26,223 bases of DNA, from contig JAGGTC010000144.1 in assembly GCA_021163945.1 (NCBI GenBank), positions 1-26,223 on the forward strand, given 5' to 3'. Both the position numbers and the translations under genes were made by a program. Position 1 is the first letter of the stretch. Every line of letters begins with the position of its first letter. The notes beneath the pieces were generated by a model that saw only the letters and a list, made by a program, of their open reading frames with translations, had not been told where the DNA came from and made no database searches. The DNA is from Deltaproteobacteria bacterium. GTDB taxonomy: Bacteria > Desulfobacterota > Desulfofervidia > Desulfofervidales > DG-60. Below, piece by piece: positions 1 to 9,204 of this stretch.

Positions 1-2
1 CT

Positions 3-19
3 CTGGGGCTCTGCCCCAG
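3..19. repeat. Short GC-rich hairpin at window edge
   Basis: CTGGGGC and GCCCCAG form a 7-bp perfect stem with a 3-base loop, 55 bases past the stop codon of the AOR gene. It could belong to a transcription end for that minus-strand gene or to a dispersed palindromic repeat. The sequence beyond it on the minus strand lies outside the window, so no U-tract can be checked. Confidence 0.4.
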
Positions 20-74
20 ACCCCATTTTGCCAAATACCAAAGTCACTTTTTAAATAAGGAATAACTACTTTAT

Positions 75-1781
75 TTATATATTATCTAGTTCCTCATCTG
101 GTATATCAAATACGGTATTATGAGGAGGGAATGGCTCATTATAAAAGAATTCAGGGAGTCTATCGTCTGCCTTTGTAAGGCCTGCCCTCCTATTAAAGTC
201 ATGTTCTATCTCCAATACCCTCTCTCCCAATTTAAAAAATTCATATGTTTTTAGTTTTAAGCCATAGCGTGCGTTTATCATCTCTACTAGGTCATCCCAT
301 GTATCAGGCCTCTCTGCCATCATTAAGGTACAAAAGAGGCATAACCCGGTGCAATCAAGTGCAGCGGTCTTTACCTGCATCTTTTTAGAGAGCTCCACTT
401 GCCCTTCTATGGCCAGGGGGTCTACCTTCTCTCCAATCCCTAGGATGTTTGCCCTTACAGTATAGCCTGATGTATGATCTGCCCCCATAGGGGATGTGGC
501 ATATGTTACCCCAATACCCTTTACTGCCCTTGGGTCATAGGCAGGGAGTGCCTGCCCCTTTACTACCGCGACACGTGAGATGCCAAATACCTTGGCAACA
601 GTAGCTGCACCACTCCCCAAGATACGGCCTAAGGGAGTGCCTCTTGAGACCTCTTCATATAGCCCCATTACCCCCTTTATATCCCCAAATGAGATAATGC
701 CTGCCTCCATGGCTACACCAATGGCATTCCCCATCTCAATTGTATCTATTCCATAATCGTCTGCTAGGTAGTCCATCCTTGCAATGGCATCCAAATCAGA
801 TATGCCAAGATTGGGGCCATGGGCCCAGATTGTTTCATACTCTGGCCCCTTGGTGATGTATTTCCCCTCTTTGTCCACATAAATACGAGAGCAGCGGATG
901 ACACAGCCTGCCTGGCAGGGGTGTCCTATCTTTCCACCCCTTTCTCTTATAATCTCAGTCTGCCTCTCACCACTCACATCATCTACCCTCTCAAATTGGC
1001 CTGTTTTAAAGTAGCGGGTTGGAAGTGCACCTGCCCCATTTACAACCTTCATTAAGGAATTGCTTCCTAAGGTAGGTAAAAGCTCGCCAGTTCCAGGGTG
1101 TTCCCTCAGTGCCTTTGAAAATCTCTTTGCTGCCTCTTTAAACCTCTTTTCATCTGCATAGACAACACCTTTTGCCCCCTTTGGGTCAATGACTATGGCC
1201 TTTAGGCCCTTACTCCCCATAACCGCCCCCAGGCCGCCACGCCCTGCATGCCTAGTAGGCCTCCCATCCATATCCGTAACTGCCACAGTCGCTGCACAAA
1301 GGCACATCTCACCTACCTGACCAATAGAGATAATGGCCACATGTTTTCCATATTTTTTCTGTAAATAGCCCACAGTATCATAATTTCCCAATCCCTTTAA
1401 ATCACTTGCCTCAACAAGCTTCTTTTCCTCCCCCAAATATGCGTAATATAGCCTATCTGCCTTTCCCTCTATAACTATTGCCCTAATCCCCAATTTTCCC
1501 AAATATTGCCCGGCCATCCCACCTGCATTGCTCTCCTTGATCCCGTTTGTTAAAGGACTCTTTGCCCCTATAGAAAGCCTCCCACTACTTGGGGCCATTG
1601 TCCCAGCCAAAAGACCTGGGGCAAGGATCAGCTTATTTTTTATCCCCAAGGGATGACAAGTAGGTGGCACCTCCCTATTTATTATTAAGGAGGTAAGCCC
1701 CCTACCACCAAATCCCTTATACTCCTCAGGCACATCTTGGGATTTGATAGTCAAATTAGACATATCAATATGCAAAATCAT
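75..1781 (-). CDS. aor: Aldehyde:ferredoxin oxidoreductase family tungstoprotein
   Basis: A 568-residue AOR-family enzyme, about the normal length. Members bind a tungsten (or molybdenum) bis-pterin and one [4Fe-4S] cluster and oxidise aldehydes to carboxylates, or run in reverse, with ferredoxin as partner in the cytoplasm. The N-terminal beta domain carries YKGFGGRGL near residues 21-29 and AGRGGLG near 179-185. The cluster ligands fit C289-x3-C293-x3-C297 plus C481 in the D-x-x-G-L-C motif at 476-481. The x3-x3 spacing differs from the x2-x3 spacing of the archaeal prototypes. The ATG start has a strong AGGAGG six to seven bases upstream. The gene lies 15 bases after glmU and is probably cotranscribed with it. 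The true substrate cannot be told from sequence. No pterin-synthesis or partner-subunit gene is visible downstream before the window ends. Confidence 0.93.
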   Translation of the reverse strand: MILHIDMSNLTIKSQDVPEEYKGFGGRGLTSLIINREVPPTCHPLGIKNKLILAPGLLAGTMAPSSGRLSIGAKSPLTNGIKESNAGGMAGQYLGKLGIRAIVIEGKADRLYYAYLGEEKKLVEASDLKGLGNYDTVGYLQKKYGKHVAIISIGQVGEMCLCAATVAVTDMDGRPTRHAGRGGLGAVMGSKGLKAIVIDPKGAKGVVYADEKRFKEAAKRFSKALREHPGTGELLPTLGSNSLMKVVNGAGALPTRYFKTGQFERVDDVSGERQTEIIRERGGKIGHPCQAGCVIRCSRIYVDKEGKYITKGPEYETIWAHGPNLGISDLDAIARMDYLADDYGIDTIEMGNAIGVAMEAGIISFGDIKGVMGLYEEVSRGTPLGRILGSGAATVAKVFGISRVAVVKGQALPAYDPRAVKGIGVTYATSPMGADHTSGYTVRANILGIGEKVDPLAIEGQVELSKKMQVKTAALDCTGLCLFCTLMMAERPDTWDDLVEMINARYGLKLKTYEFFKLGERVLEIEHDFNRRAGLTKADDRLPEFFYNEPFPPHNTVFDIPDEELDNI

Positions 1782-1796
1782 CCTTACCTCCTAAAT

Positions 1797-3152
1797 TTAG
1801 TCTTTTTTCTTCTCCTTTATCACCTGTCTTGCCCTGGCAATGGCCAGTTTTTTATCTGGAACATCCTCAGTAATTACAGAGCCTGCCCCTACTGTTACCT
1901 CCTCGCCTATACATATAGGGGCTATAAAGGCAGTATTGCTACCAATAAATGCCCTATCTTTAATTATAGTTTTGTGTTTTCTCTTACCATCATAGTTGCA
2001 GGTGATGGTACCGGCCCCAATATTTACATCATTTCCAATCTGGGCATCGCCTAGGTAGGTGAGGTGGGAGGCCTTGCTCCCCCTCCCTATATATGACTTT
2101 TTCATTTCTACAAAGTTACCAATCTTTGCCTCTTCTGCTACATGGGAACCAGGTCTTAGATGGGCAAAGGGGCCAATCTTTGCATTATCCTCTACAATGC
2201 TTTCTGTAATAACAGAGTATGCCTTAATTACTACATTGTTTCCAATCTCACTATCTCTAATTACCACACCATGCTCTAATATAGTATTCTCCCCAATGGT
2301 TGTTTTGCCAGATAGATAGACACCAGGGAATAGGATGCTGTCCCTTCCAATCTTTATGCCTGACTCCACATAGGTACTGTTAGGGTCTATTATTGTTGTG
2401 CCTTGAAGCATCAGCCCTTTTAAGATATTTTTCCTCAAAATATCTGTAGCTATAGCCAAGTCAAGCCTATTATTGATCCCTATAACCTCCTCAAATGGTG
2501 CCTCAATTTCTGCAATCTTCTCCCCTTTCTCTGAGGCTATTTTTATCAAATCTGTTAAGTAATATTCTCCCTTTTTCTCATTTTTAGGAATAAGGGGGAT
2601 ATTTTTTTCTAAAAAGTCCTTTTTAAAGCAATAGATACCAGCATTAATCTCCTTTGACTGCCTGGTCTTATTTCTTTCTGTCACCTCTTCAATACCCTTT
2701 ATCCTCCCCTCTTTATCCCTTATAATCAAACCATACTCCCCAGGTTGTTTTACCTTAGAGATTACCAAGGTGATAAGTGAACCCTCATTTTTGTGGATAT
2801 CTATCAATCTTTTTAGTGTATTTTGTGTAATCAGGGGTGTATCACCATTCAGTACCAAGATATCCCCTTTGATATCGCTAAGTATCTCTTTACAACACAT
2901 CAAGGCATGTCCTGTGCCCAATTGTTCCCTTTGTTCAATAAATATTATTTCAGGCTGTTCAAATACCTTCATCACCTCCTCCGCCCTATAACCTACAACT
3001 ACACATATCCTTTTAAGCCCCAATCCCCTGACTGCATCAATGACATAACTAAGAATGGGTCTTCCTAAAAGTTTATGCAATACCTTTGGCATTGAGGAGG
3101 CCATCCTTATACCCCTTCCTGCCGCCAAGATAATAGGTAAAACTTCACCCAT
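1797..3152 (-). CDS. glmU: Bifunctional GlmU: glucosamine-1-phosphate acetyltransferase / GlcNAc-1-phosphate uridyltransferase
   Basis: Makes UDP-GlcNAc for peptidoglycan and lipopolysaccharide from glucosamine-1-phosphate, acetyl-CoA and UTP. The 451 residues match the family length. The N-terminal nucleotidyltransferase shows LAAGRGIRM at residues 9-17 and PKVLH from 22. The usual T of G-T-R-M is isoleucine here. The C-terminal left-handed beta-helix shows hexapeptide repeats and the acetyltransferase signature region with HLTYLGDA, NIGAGTI and CNYDGKRKH. The ATG start has GGAG nine bases upstream. It is the first gene of a two-gene unit with the AOR, downstream of the ATP synthase terminator, so it needs its own promoter. 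Confidence 0.97.
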   Translation of the reverse strand: MGEVLPIILAAGRGIRMASSMPKVLHKLLGRPILSYVIDAVRGLGLKRICVVVGYRAEEVMKVFEQPEIIFIEQREQLGTGHALMCCKEILSDIKGDILVLNGDTPLITQNTLKRLIDIHKNEGSLITLVISKVKQPGEYGLIIRDKEGRIKGIEEVTERNKTRQSKEINAGIYCFKKDFLEKNIPLIPKNEKKGEYYLTDLIKIASEKGEKIAEIEAPFEEVIGINNRLDLAIATDILRKNILKGLMLQGTTIIDPNSTYVESGIKIGRDSILFPGVYLSGKTTIGENTILEHGVVIRDSEIGNNVVIKAYSVITESIVEDNAKIGPFAHLRPGSHVAEEAKIGNFVEMKKSYIGRGSKASHLTYLGDAQIGNDVNIGAGTITCNYDGKRKHKTIIKDRAFIGSNTAFIAPICIGEEVTVGAGSVITEDVPDKKLAIARARQVIKEKKKD

Positions 3153-3177
3153 TATTTAAAACTCCTTTTTTTATTAG

Positions 3178-3206
3178 TTCTTATCTTAATCTCTCTATTT
3201 TGTAAA
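3178..3206 (-). promoter_or_regulatory. Candidate promoter for glmU
   Basis: On the minus strand, TTTACA (3201-3206) and TAAGAA (3178-3183) are separated by 17 bases, 26 bases before the glmU start. The -10 match is poor. Support comes mainly from position, because an intrinsic terminator lies just upstream. Confidence 0.3.
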
Positions 3207-3211
3207 TGGCC

Positions 3212-3242
3212 AAAAAAAAGAGCAGGCACTGACCTGCTCTTT
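3212..3242 (-). terminator. Intrinsic terminator of the ATP synthase operon
   Basis: A perfect 10-bp stem (AAAGAGCAGG at 3217-3226 with CCTGCTCTTT at 3233-3242) has a 6-base loop. On the minus strand it is followed by a run of eight T. It starts 32 bases after the atpC stop codon and closes the operon cleanly. Confidence 0.9.
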
Positions 3243-3273
3243 ATTTACTCTATTAGCCAAACAGTATTAGCTA

Positions 3274-3681
3274 TTAAGCTCCCTTTGCCTTTTCTGCTAC
3301 CTTGATCCTTGTTACTGCTCGCCTTAAAGCAGCATCTGCCCTTGCTATATCTACACCCTCCTTCTTCCTCAACCTCTCTAACGCCCGTTCTGCTGCCTTC
3401 TTTGCCCTATCGATGTCTATTTCCCTCCCCAATTCTGCTGCCTCTGTAAGGATAGTCATCCTATCTTTAAATACCTCAGCAATTCCACCCGCAATGGCCA
3501 TATACTCAATATGACCATCCTTTTTGTAACGGGCCTCCCCTATCTCAAGAAGTGTTAGAAGTGCTGCATGACCTGGTAATACACCAAACTCTCCTTCTGT
3601 TGCCACAGCAACTACCATATCTACTTCTTCACGTACCAAAAGACGATCTGGGGTAATTACCTCTAAAAGGATCTTTGCCAT
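3274..3681 (-). CDS. atpC: F1 ATP synthase epsilon subunit
   Basis: Central-stalk epsilon subunit, 135 residues, the usual size. The N-terminal beta-sandwich carries ITPDRLL near residues 9-15 and the well-conserved GEFGVLPGHAALLT near 30-43. The C-terminal two-helix hairpin (about 88-135) is present, so the regulatory arm that can inhibit ATP hydrolysis is intact. It is the last gene of the operon, 10 bases after atpD. Confidence 0.97.
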   Translation of the reverse strand: MAKILLEVITPDRLLVREEVDMVVAVATEGEFGVLPGHAALLTLLEIGEARYKKDGHIEYMAIAGGIAEVFKDRMTILTEAAELGREIDIDRAKKAAERALERLRKKEGVDIARADAALRRAVTRIKVAEKAKGA

Positions 3682-3691
3682 TTTATCCCTC

Positions 3692-5119
3692 TTAAGCTGC
3701 TGCCAATTTCTTTGCCTTTTCTACAGCCTCTTCAATGCCCCCTACCATGTAAAATGCCTGCTCTGGCAGATCATCATGTTTACCATCCAGTATCTCTCTA
3801 AATCCCCTTATGGTATCTTCTAGCTTTACGTATGCACCTGGTCTTCCTGTAAACTCCTCGGCTACATGGAATGGCTGAGACAGAAAGCGCTGTATCCTCC
3901 TTGCCCTAGCCACTGTAATCTTATCCTCCTCAGAAAGTTCTTCCATTCCCAAAATGGCAATGATGTCTTGGAGGTCTTTATATTTTTGAAGTATTGCCTG
4001 TACATCTCTAGCTGTGCTGTAGTGATCATAACTTATAAAGTGGGGATCAAGGATCTTAGAGGAGGAATCTAGCGGGTCAACTGCTGGATAAAGCCCCAAC
4101 TCTGCAATCTGTCTGGACAAAACAATAGTCCCATCCAAGTGGGCAAATGTAGTAGCTGGTCCTGGGTCTGTCAAATCATCTGCTGGCACATAGACACACT
4201 GGACAGAGGTAATAGAACCCTTACCAGTAGATGTGATCCTCTCTTCTAATTCGCCCAAGTCAACTGCCAAAGTAGGCTGGTATCCTACCGCTGAAGGCAT
4301 CCTGCCTAAAAGGGCAGATACCTCAGAACATGCCTGGATAAAACGATAGATATTATCAATGAATAAGAGGACATCCATTCCCTCTTCATCCCTAAAGTAC
4401 TCTGCTGCAGTCAGGGCTGAAAGGGCTACCCTTGCCCTGGCACCTGGAGGCTCTGTCATTTGCCCATAGATCAGTGCACACTTAGGGAGAACACCAGAGT
4501 TTTTCACCTCTAAATAAAGGTCATTTCCCTCCCTTGTCCTTTCCCCTACACCGGCCATCACAGAGATACCACCATGCTCCATAGCAATATTATGGATCAT
4601 TTCAAGCATTATCACTGTCTTTCCCACACCTGCCCCACCAAATTGGGCCATCTTCCCGCCCTTTGGAAATGGAATAATCAAATCTACTACCTTAAGTCCT
4701 GTCTCCAACAACTCTACCTTTGTACTCTGGTCCACCAGTTCAGGGGCAGGTCTATGGATGGGATAATATTTCTTTGCCTTAACAGGCCCCATCCCATCTA
4801 CGGGCCTTCCTATTACATTCAAAATACGACCCAAGCTCTCGTGTCCTACAGGCATCATAATTGGGGCACCAGTGTCCTTTACTGGCATTCCCCTTACTAG
4901 ACCATCTGTTGTATCCATAGCAATAGTCCTGACTATATTGTCTCCCAGCTGTTGTGCTACCTCTAAGACCAAGTTGTCCTCTGTATCGTCAATGGCAGGG
5001 TTTGTTACAGTAAGGGCATTAAATAGTGCTGGTACTTTTCCTTCTTCAAACCTTACATCGACCACATTTCCAATTATCTGAACAATTTTTCCTATATTTT
5101 GTTGTTTTTCTTCTGCCAT
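3692..5119 (-). CDS. atpD: F1 ATP synthase beta subunit (catalytic)
   Basis: Catalytic beta subunit, 475 residues. The P-loop GGAGVGKT lies at 161-168, GERTREGND starts near 192 (catalytic Glu about 193), and the Walker B LLFIDN near 251-256. Oddities lie in otherwise near-invariant stretches: the segment normally read as RFTQAGSEV has I261 for T and C264 for G, and the usual T before VLSR is I332. The core catalytic residues are intact, so the enzyme should work. It lies 12 bases after atpG and 10 before atpC. Confidence 0.98.
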   Translation of the reverse strand: MAEEKQQNIGKIVQIIGNVVDVRFEEGKVPALFNALTVTNPAIDDTEDNLVLEVAQQLGDNIVRTIAMDTTDGLVRGMPVKDTGAPIMMPVGHESLGRILNVIGRPVDGMGPVKAKKYYPIHRPAPELVDQSTKVELLETGLKVVDLIIPFPKGGKMAQFGGAGVGKTVIMLEMIHNIAMEHGGISVMAGVGERTREGNDLYLEVKNSGVLPKCALIYGQMTEPPGARARVALSALTAAEYFRDEEGMDVLLFIDNIYRFIQACSEVSALLGRMPSAVGYQPTLAVDLGELEERITSTGKGSITSVQCVYVPADDLTDPGPATTFAHLDGTIVLSRQIAELGLYPAVDPLDSSSKILDPHFISYDHYSTARDVQAILQKYKDLQDIIAILGMEELSEEDKITVARARRIQRFLSQPFHVAEEFTGRPGAYVKLEDTIRGFREILDGKHDDLPEQAFYMVGGIEEAVEKAKKLAAA

Positions 5120-5131
5120 CTTTATCCCCCT

Positions 5132-6007
5132 TTATTTTGCTCTTAGGGCCTCGGCCCCACCTACTATATCCATAAGCTCTTTTGTAATGGCTGCTTGTCT
5201 GGTTTTATTAAATAATAATGTTAAGGTATTGATCATCTCCTTACAGTTATTTGTAGCATTTTCCATTGCCCTCATCCTGGCTGCATGTTCAGCCACCTCT
5301 GATTCCAAAATATGGCTATATAAAGTAATATTTAGGCTTTTTGGTAAAAGTTCTTCTAAAATTATCTTAGGGGCAGGCTCATAAATATACTCTATAGATA
5401 CCTCTCCTTCTGCTGGTACCTCAGGTTTAATAGGGAGAAATCTCTCAACAGTAGGTTCCTGTCTTACCATACTGACAAATTTAGTGAAAAAGACATAGAC
5501 CTCGTCTGTCTCCCCACTTATAAATGAGGATAATACATCTGTTGCAATCCGACGGGCCATGATATAATCAATCTTACCTACAACACCTACATACTGGGCC
5601 TTTATATTTACGTCACGCCTTCTAAAGTAGTCTCTGGGCTTCCTTCCAATAATGGTCAAAATGGCCTCTTGTCCTCTACTTTTAAGGTCAGTAATAAATC
5701 TCTCCACTCGCGTAATTAGATTGGAATTAAAGGCACCACAAAGCCCCCTATCAGCACCGATGACAACAAGATGAACCTTTTTAATCTCTTCCCTTACTTG
5801 AAGTAAGGGATATTCCTCCTCAATAGGTGCCAATTGGGTCAACCGATTTATAATCTCCTTGTATTTCTCAGAATATGACTTAAACTTTTCCATTTTTACC
5901 TGCGTACTCCTCAGCTTGGCCGCCGCCACCATATTCATGGCCCTAGTAATTGACTGTGTCTTCTTTACTGCCCCAATCTTCCTCTTGATATCTCTTAAAG
6001 TTGCCAT
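5132..6007 (-). CDS. atpG: F1 ATP synthase gamma subunit
   Basis: Rotor shaft subunit, 291 residues. The N-terminal coiled-coil helix carries the signature IKRKI..VKKTQSITRAMNMVAAAKL (residues about 8-32). The C-terminal helix ends in RQAAITKELMDIVGGAEAL, typical of the family. The middle Rossmann-like domain shows VIGADRGLCGAFN near 82-94. It lies between atpA and atpD in the standard order, with a 9-base gap to atpA. Confidence 0.97.
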   Translation of the reverse strand: MATLRDIKRKIGAVKKTQSITRAMNMVAAAKLRSTQVKMEKFKSYSEKYKEIINRLTQLAPIEEEYPLLQVREEIKKVHLVVIGADRGLCGAFNSNLITRVERFITDLKSRGQEAILTIIGRKPRDYFRRRDVNIKAQYVGVVGKIDYIMARRIATDVLSSFISGETDEVYVFFTKFVSMVRQEPTVERFLPIKPEVPAEGEVSIEYIYEPAPKIILEELLPKSLNITLYSHILESEVAEHAARMRAMENATNNCKEMINTLTLLFNKTRQAAITKELMDIVGGAEALRAK

Positions 6008-6016
6008 CTTTTATCC

Positions 6017-7543
6017 CTATGCCAATCCTTTGCTCTTTTTAAATTCTTCATTAAATTCCTTTATGGCCTTTGCCATCAATTTATCTGTCTCATCATCTAT
6101 CAGATTCTTCTCTTTAATAGAAGAGAATATCTGAGGATATTTTTCCTCTACAAACTTATAGAGTGCTGGTTCATATTCCGTTAGTACCTCTACAGGAAGT
6201 TCATCTAAGAAGCCCCTTGTCCCTGCATAGAGGATAGTTACTTGCTTTTCCAAAGGTAATGGTTGATACTGTGGTTGTTTTAAGATCTCTGTCAGCCTTA
6301 TACCCCTCTCCAATTGCATTCTTGTGGCCTTGTCTAGCTCACTACCAAACATGGCAAATGCTGCTACTTCACGATATTGAGCCATATCTAACCTCAAACT
6401 CCCAGCCACTTGTTTCATGGCCTTTACCTGCGCAGCACCCCCTACCCTGGAGACAGAAAGGCCAACATTAATAGCAGGGCGAATCCCAGAGAAGAAGAGA
6501 CCTGGCTCAACATAAATCTGCCCATCTGTAATAGAGATAACATTTGTAGGGATATAGGCAGAGACATCGCCTGCCTGTGTTTCAATAACAGGGATTGCCG
6601 TAAGGGAGCCTCCGCCCTTTTCATCACTATATTTTGCTGCCCTCTCTAAAAGTCGTGAGTGGTTATAGAAGATATCTCCAGGGTATGCCTCCCTTCCTGG
6701 TGGTCTCCTCAGGAGGAGTGAAATCTGACGGTATGCCCATGCCTGTTTTGTTAGGTCATCATAGACAATAAGTGCATGTTTTCCATTGTCTCTAAACCAT
6801 TCACCAATAGCACAACCTGAATAAGGTGCAATATACTGAAGTGGGGCTGGGTCACTAGCAGCTGCACAGACTACAGTAGTATACTCCATAGCCCCATATT
6901 TTCTAAACGTATCTACTACCATAGCCACCGAAGAGCGCTTTTGCCCGCAAGCTACATAAATACAATAAATATCAGAGTCCCTTTGATTTATAATGGCATC
7001 TACCAAAATAGCAGTCTTACCTATCTGGCGGTCCCCAATAACCAGTTCACGCTGCCCACGACCTATAGGCATCATGGCATCAATGGCCTTGATCCCTGTA
7101 TACATGGGCTCTTTCACTGGTTGCCTCTCAACCACCCCAGGGGCCTTAAGCTCAATCCTTCTATATTCCTTTGTCTCAATAGGCCCTTTGCCATCTAAGG
7201 GCCTACCAACTGGGTCAATGACCCTACCGATTACTGCCTCTCCAGCAGGTACTTGGGCGATACGCCCTGTCCTCCTTACAGGGTCTCCCTCTTTAATATG
7301 GACATCCTCTCCTAAGATGGCTGCACCTATATTGTCTTCTTCAAGATTCAGTGCCAAACCGTATACCCCTGCCTTTGGAAACTCCAAAAGCTCCATGGAC
7401 ATAGTCTTTTCACAACCATAGATACGGGCAATTCCATCACCTACTGAAAGTACAATCCCTGTCTCACTAACATCTATTTCCTTTTCAAAACCCTTAATTT
7501 GCTGACTAATAATTTGGCTAATCTCTTCTGCTCTTATTTGCAT
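6017..7543 (-). CDS. atpA: F1 ATP synthase alpha subunit
   Basis: Non-catalytic nucleotide-binding subunit, 508 residues. The P-loop is GDRQIGKT at 170-177. Most bacterial alpha subunits have T where this has I173 (codon ATA, one transition from ACA). Further signatures are ASDPAPLQYIAPYSGC, LLLRRPPGREAYPGD and the catalytic-interface Arg region VSRVGGAAQ. The start codon overlaps the atpH stop as TAATG, which indicates translational coupling. Confidence 0.98.
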   Translation of the reverse strand: MQIRAEEISQIISQQIKGFEKEIDVSETGIVLSVGDGIARIYGCEKTMSMELLEFPKAGVYGLALNLEEDNIGAAILGEDVHIKEGDPVRRTGRIAQVPAGEAVIGRVIDPVGRPLDGKGPIETKEYRRIELKAPGVVERQPVKEPMYTGIKAIDAMMPIGRGQRELVIGDRQIGKTAILVDAIINQRDSDIYCIYVACGQKRSSVAMVVDTFRKYGAMEYTTVVCAAASDPAPLQYIAPYSGCAIGEWFRDNGKHALIVYDDLTKQAWAYRQISLLLRRPPGREAYPGDIFYNHSRLLERAAKYSDEKGGGSLTAIPVIETQAGDVSAYIPTNVISITDGQIYVEPGLFFSGIRPAINVGLSVSRVGGAAQVKAMKQVAGSLRLDMAQYREVAAFAMFGSELDKATRMQLERGIRLTEILKQPQYQPLPLEKQVTILYAGTRGFLDELPVEVLTEYEPALYKFVEEKYPQIFSSIKEKNLIDDETDKLMAKAIKEFNEEFKKSKGLA

Positions 7544-8094
7544 TATACCTCACCTCTCTTTAATCTTTCTTTTAAAACATTCAATTGTGTTCTTATACTT
7601 CCATCATAGACCACATCACCAATTTTTGCAACAATACCCCCTATCAAACTGGGGTCTTCCTTTATATTTAAAATTACCTCCTTTTTCCCAGTTATCTCTT
7701 TAAGGCGGGCCTTTATCTCCTCTATTGCATCCTTAGATAAGGCCGTAGCAGAAAGTACATCTGCCCTGGCAATACCTTTATAATCATCTAGAAGGATATT
7801 ATAAAATTCTAATATATCATCAAGGTAGATGATCCTTCCCTTTTCTGCAAGAAGTGTTAAAAACCTCTTTATCACATCAGAAATAGCCATTTTTTCTAAG
7901 ACAGTATTTAATATCTGTTGGCGCAGTTGCTTTTCAAAAAGTGGATTTGTAAGACAGATTTTGAGCTCTTTACTAGACTTTAAGAGATTAGCAAATGCCT
8001 TCACTTCTTCATTGTATTTCTCTACTAACCCATCCTCTAGACCTACTTTAAACAATGCCGTTGCATAGCGGCGGGCTACAACCTTCCCTATCAA
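7543..8094 (-). CDS. atpH: F1 ATP synthase delta subunit
   Basis: Peripheral-stalk cap linking F1 to the b/b' stalk, 183 residues, normal length. It opens with ARRYATALF (residues 7-15), the hallmark of the N-terminal helical domain that binds the alpha-subunit tips. It ends with the typical IGGIVAKIGDVVYDGSIRTQL segment. It starts one base after the atpF stop codon and overlaps atpA by one base. Confidence 0.96.
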   Translation of the reverse strand: MIGKVVARRYATALFKVGLEDGLVEKYNEEVKAFANLLKSSKELKICLTNPLFEKQLRQQILNTVLEKMAISDVIKRFLTLLAEKGRIIYLDDILEFYNILLDDYKGIARADVLSATALSKDAIEEIKARLKEITGKKEVILNIKEDPSLIGGIVAKIGDVVYDGSIRTQLNVLKERLKRGEV

Positions 8095-8095
8095 T

Positions 8096-8743
8096 TTACC
8101 CTCCTATTTTAGCCAAATATTCCCCTATTAACCTATCTTGGTCTTTTTTAGTAAATTTTTGTTTTATTATTTCACCTGCCATATTTGTTGCCAATTCAGC
8201 AATTTCTTCCCTCAACTTTGCCCTAGCTGTCTTCATCTCCTGTTCTGCCGCCATTTGGGCACTTTTCTTAATGGCCTCGGCCGCCTTTTTTGCCTCTTCT
8301 ATAATCCGCTGCCTTTCCTTTTCCCCTTGTTCAATAAATTTACTAATAATCTTTTCCTTCTCCTTGTCTAATTGGGCTAATTTTGCCTCATACTCTAAAT
8401 ACTTTTTACGGGCCTCTTGTCTTTGTCTATCTGCTTCCTCTATGGTCTGTTTTATGCTTTCCTGCCTTTGACGCAACATATTGGTCACAGGTTTTCTTGC
8501 AAGATAGACAAGAATTGCTACAAATAATCCAAAATTTAAGGCACGCCAAAGTAGATCTAAAAATTGACTTCTACTATAATGGGTCTTATGGGCTGCATGC
8601 TCCTCATGGACTGCCCCCTCATGAACTGCATGTTTCTCATGAGTAGCATGCTCCTCAGCTGCCCAAACAAGACCAAACCCAAAGGAAAAGATGAATATTA
8701 AAATTAAGAAAAAGGCTATCTTATTGTTTTTTGAAGACATCAT
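8096..8743 (-). CDS. atpF: Fo ATP synthase b subunit with signal-like N-terminus and His-rich segment
   Basis: Stator b subunit, 215 residues, longer than the usual 155-170. Residues 1-28 look like a secretory signal (positive start, hydrophobic core 10-27, cleavable-looking VWA-A). Residues 29-56 are rich in His and Glu (eight His between 32 and 55). A membrane segment with the conserved W-R-A-L-N-F follows (66-83), then a long charged coiled coil to the end. The plan of extra hydrophobic leader, polar stretch, membrane helix and coiled coil is known from deltaproteobacterial b subunits; the dense His cluster stands out. An ATGA overlap links it to the b' gene upstream. Confidence 0.94.
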   Translation of the reverse strand: MMSSKNNKIAFFLILIFIFSFGFGLVWAAEEHATHEKHAVHEGAVHEEHAAHKTHYSRSQFLDLLWRALNFGLFVAILVYLARKPVTNMLRQRQESIKQTIEEADRQRQEARKKYLEYEAKLAQLDKEKEKIISKFIEQGEKERQRIIEEAKKAAEAIKKSAQMAAEQEMKTARAKLREEIAELATNMAGEIIKQKFTKKDQDRLIGEYLAKIGG

Positions 8744-9174
8744 TTAATAGGCCTCCCTAGAATCTTTTCGGCAATCTCTAATGAAAACGCCTCTGCCTGG
8801 GTCTTCAATGTCTCTCTTGCTGCCTCCATATCCTTTGCCATTTCAGCCCTCATCTTCTTAATAAAATCCTCTGTCTCCTCGCGTACCTTTGTTATAATCG
8901 CCCTTTCCTCATCTTTAGCCCCCTTCATCAACTCCCCTTGTTTTTCCAAGCCTGCCTTCTTTGCCTCTTCTAACCCCTTATTCCACTCATTCAACCTCAT
9001 CTCTGCCTCTTTGGCCAATCTGTTAGCCTCTTCCCTATCTTGGTTGATTTTCTCTTCACGTTGTTTTATTGCCTGACGAATAGGGCGATAGAGTAAGGCA
9101 TTTAAGATAAAAACAAGCAAAACAAAATTAACAAATTGAATGAATAATGCCTTATTTAACGCAACTTCTATCAT
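8740..9174 (-). CDS. atpF': Fo ATP synthase b' subunit
   Basis: Second stator subunit, 144 residues, with one N-terminal membrane helix (about residues 10-27) followed by a charged coiled coil. It forms a heterodimer with the b subunit encoded next; a split b'/b pair is typical of deltaproteobacteria and phototrophs. ATG at 9174 is preferred over the in-frame GTG at 9177, because the AGAGGGG ribosome site then sits about six bases upstream. It is the first gene of the operon; atpB and atpE (a and c subunits) are not in the window and must lie elsewhere, which is common in these bacteria. Confidence 0.94.
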   Translation of the reverse strand: MIEVALNKALFIQFVNFVLLVFILNALLYRPIRQAIKQREEKINQDREEANRLAKEAEMRLNEWNKGLEEAKKAGLEKQGELMKGAKDEERAIITKVREETEDFIKKMRAEMAKDMEAARETLKTQAEAFSLEIAEKILGRPIK

Positions 9175-9204
9175 CACTTACCCCTCTTAAAAAACTGATA
9201 ATCT

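Noticed and set aside
6993..7421. 142-codon plus-strand ORF antisense to atpA
   Set aside because: Shadow of a strongly conserved gene; no promoter, ribosome site or recognisable motif.
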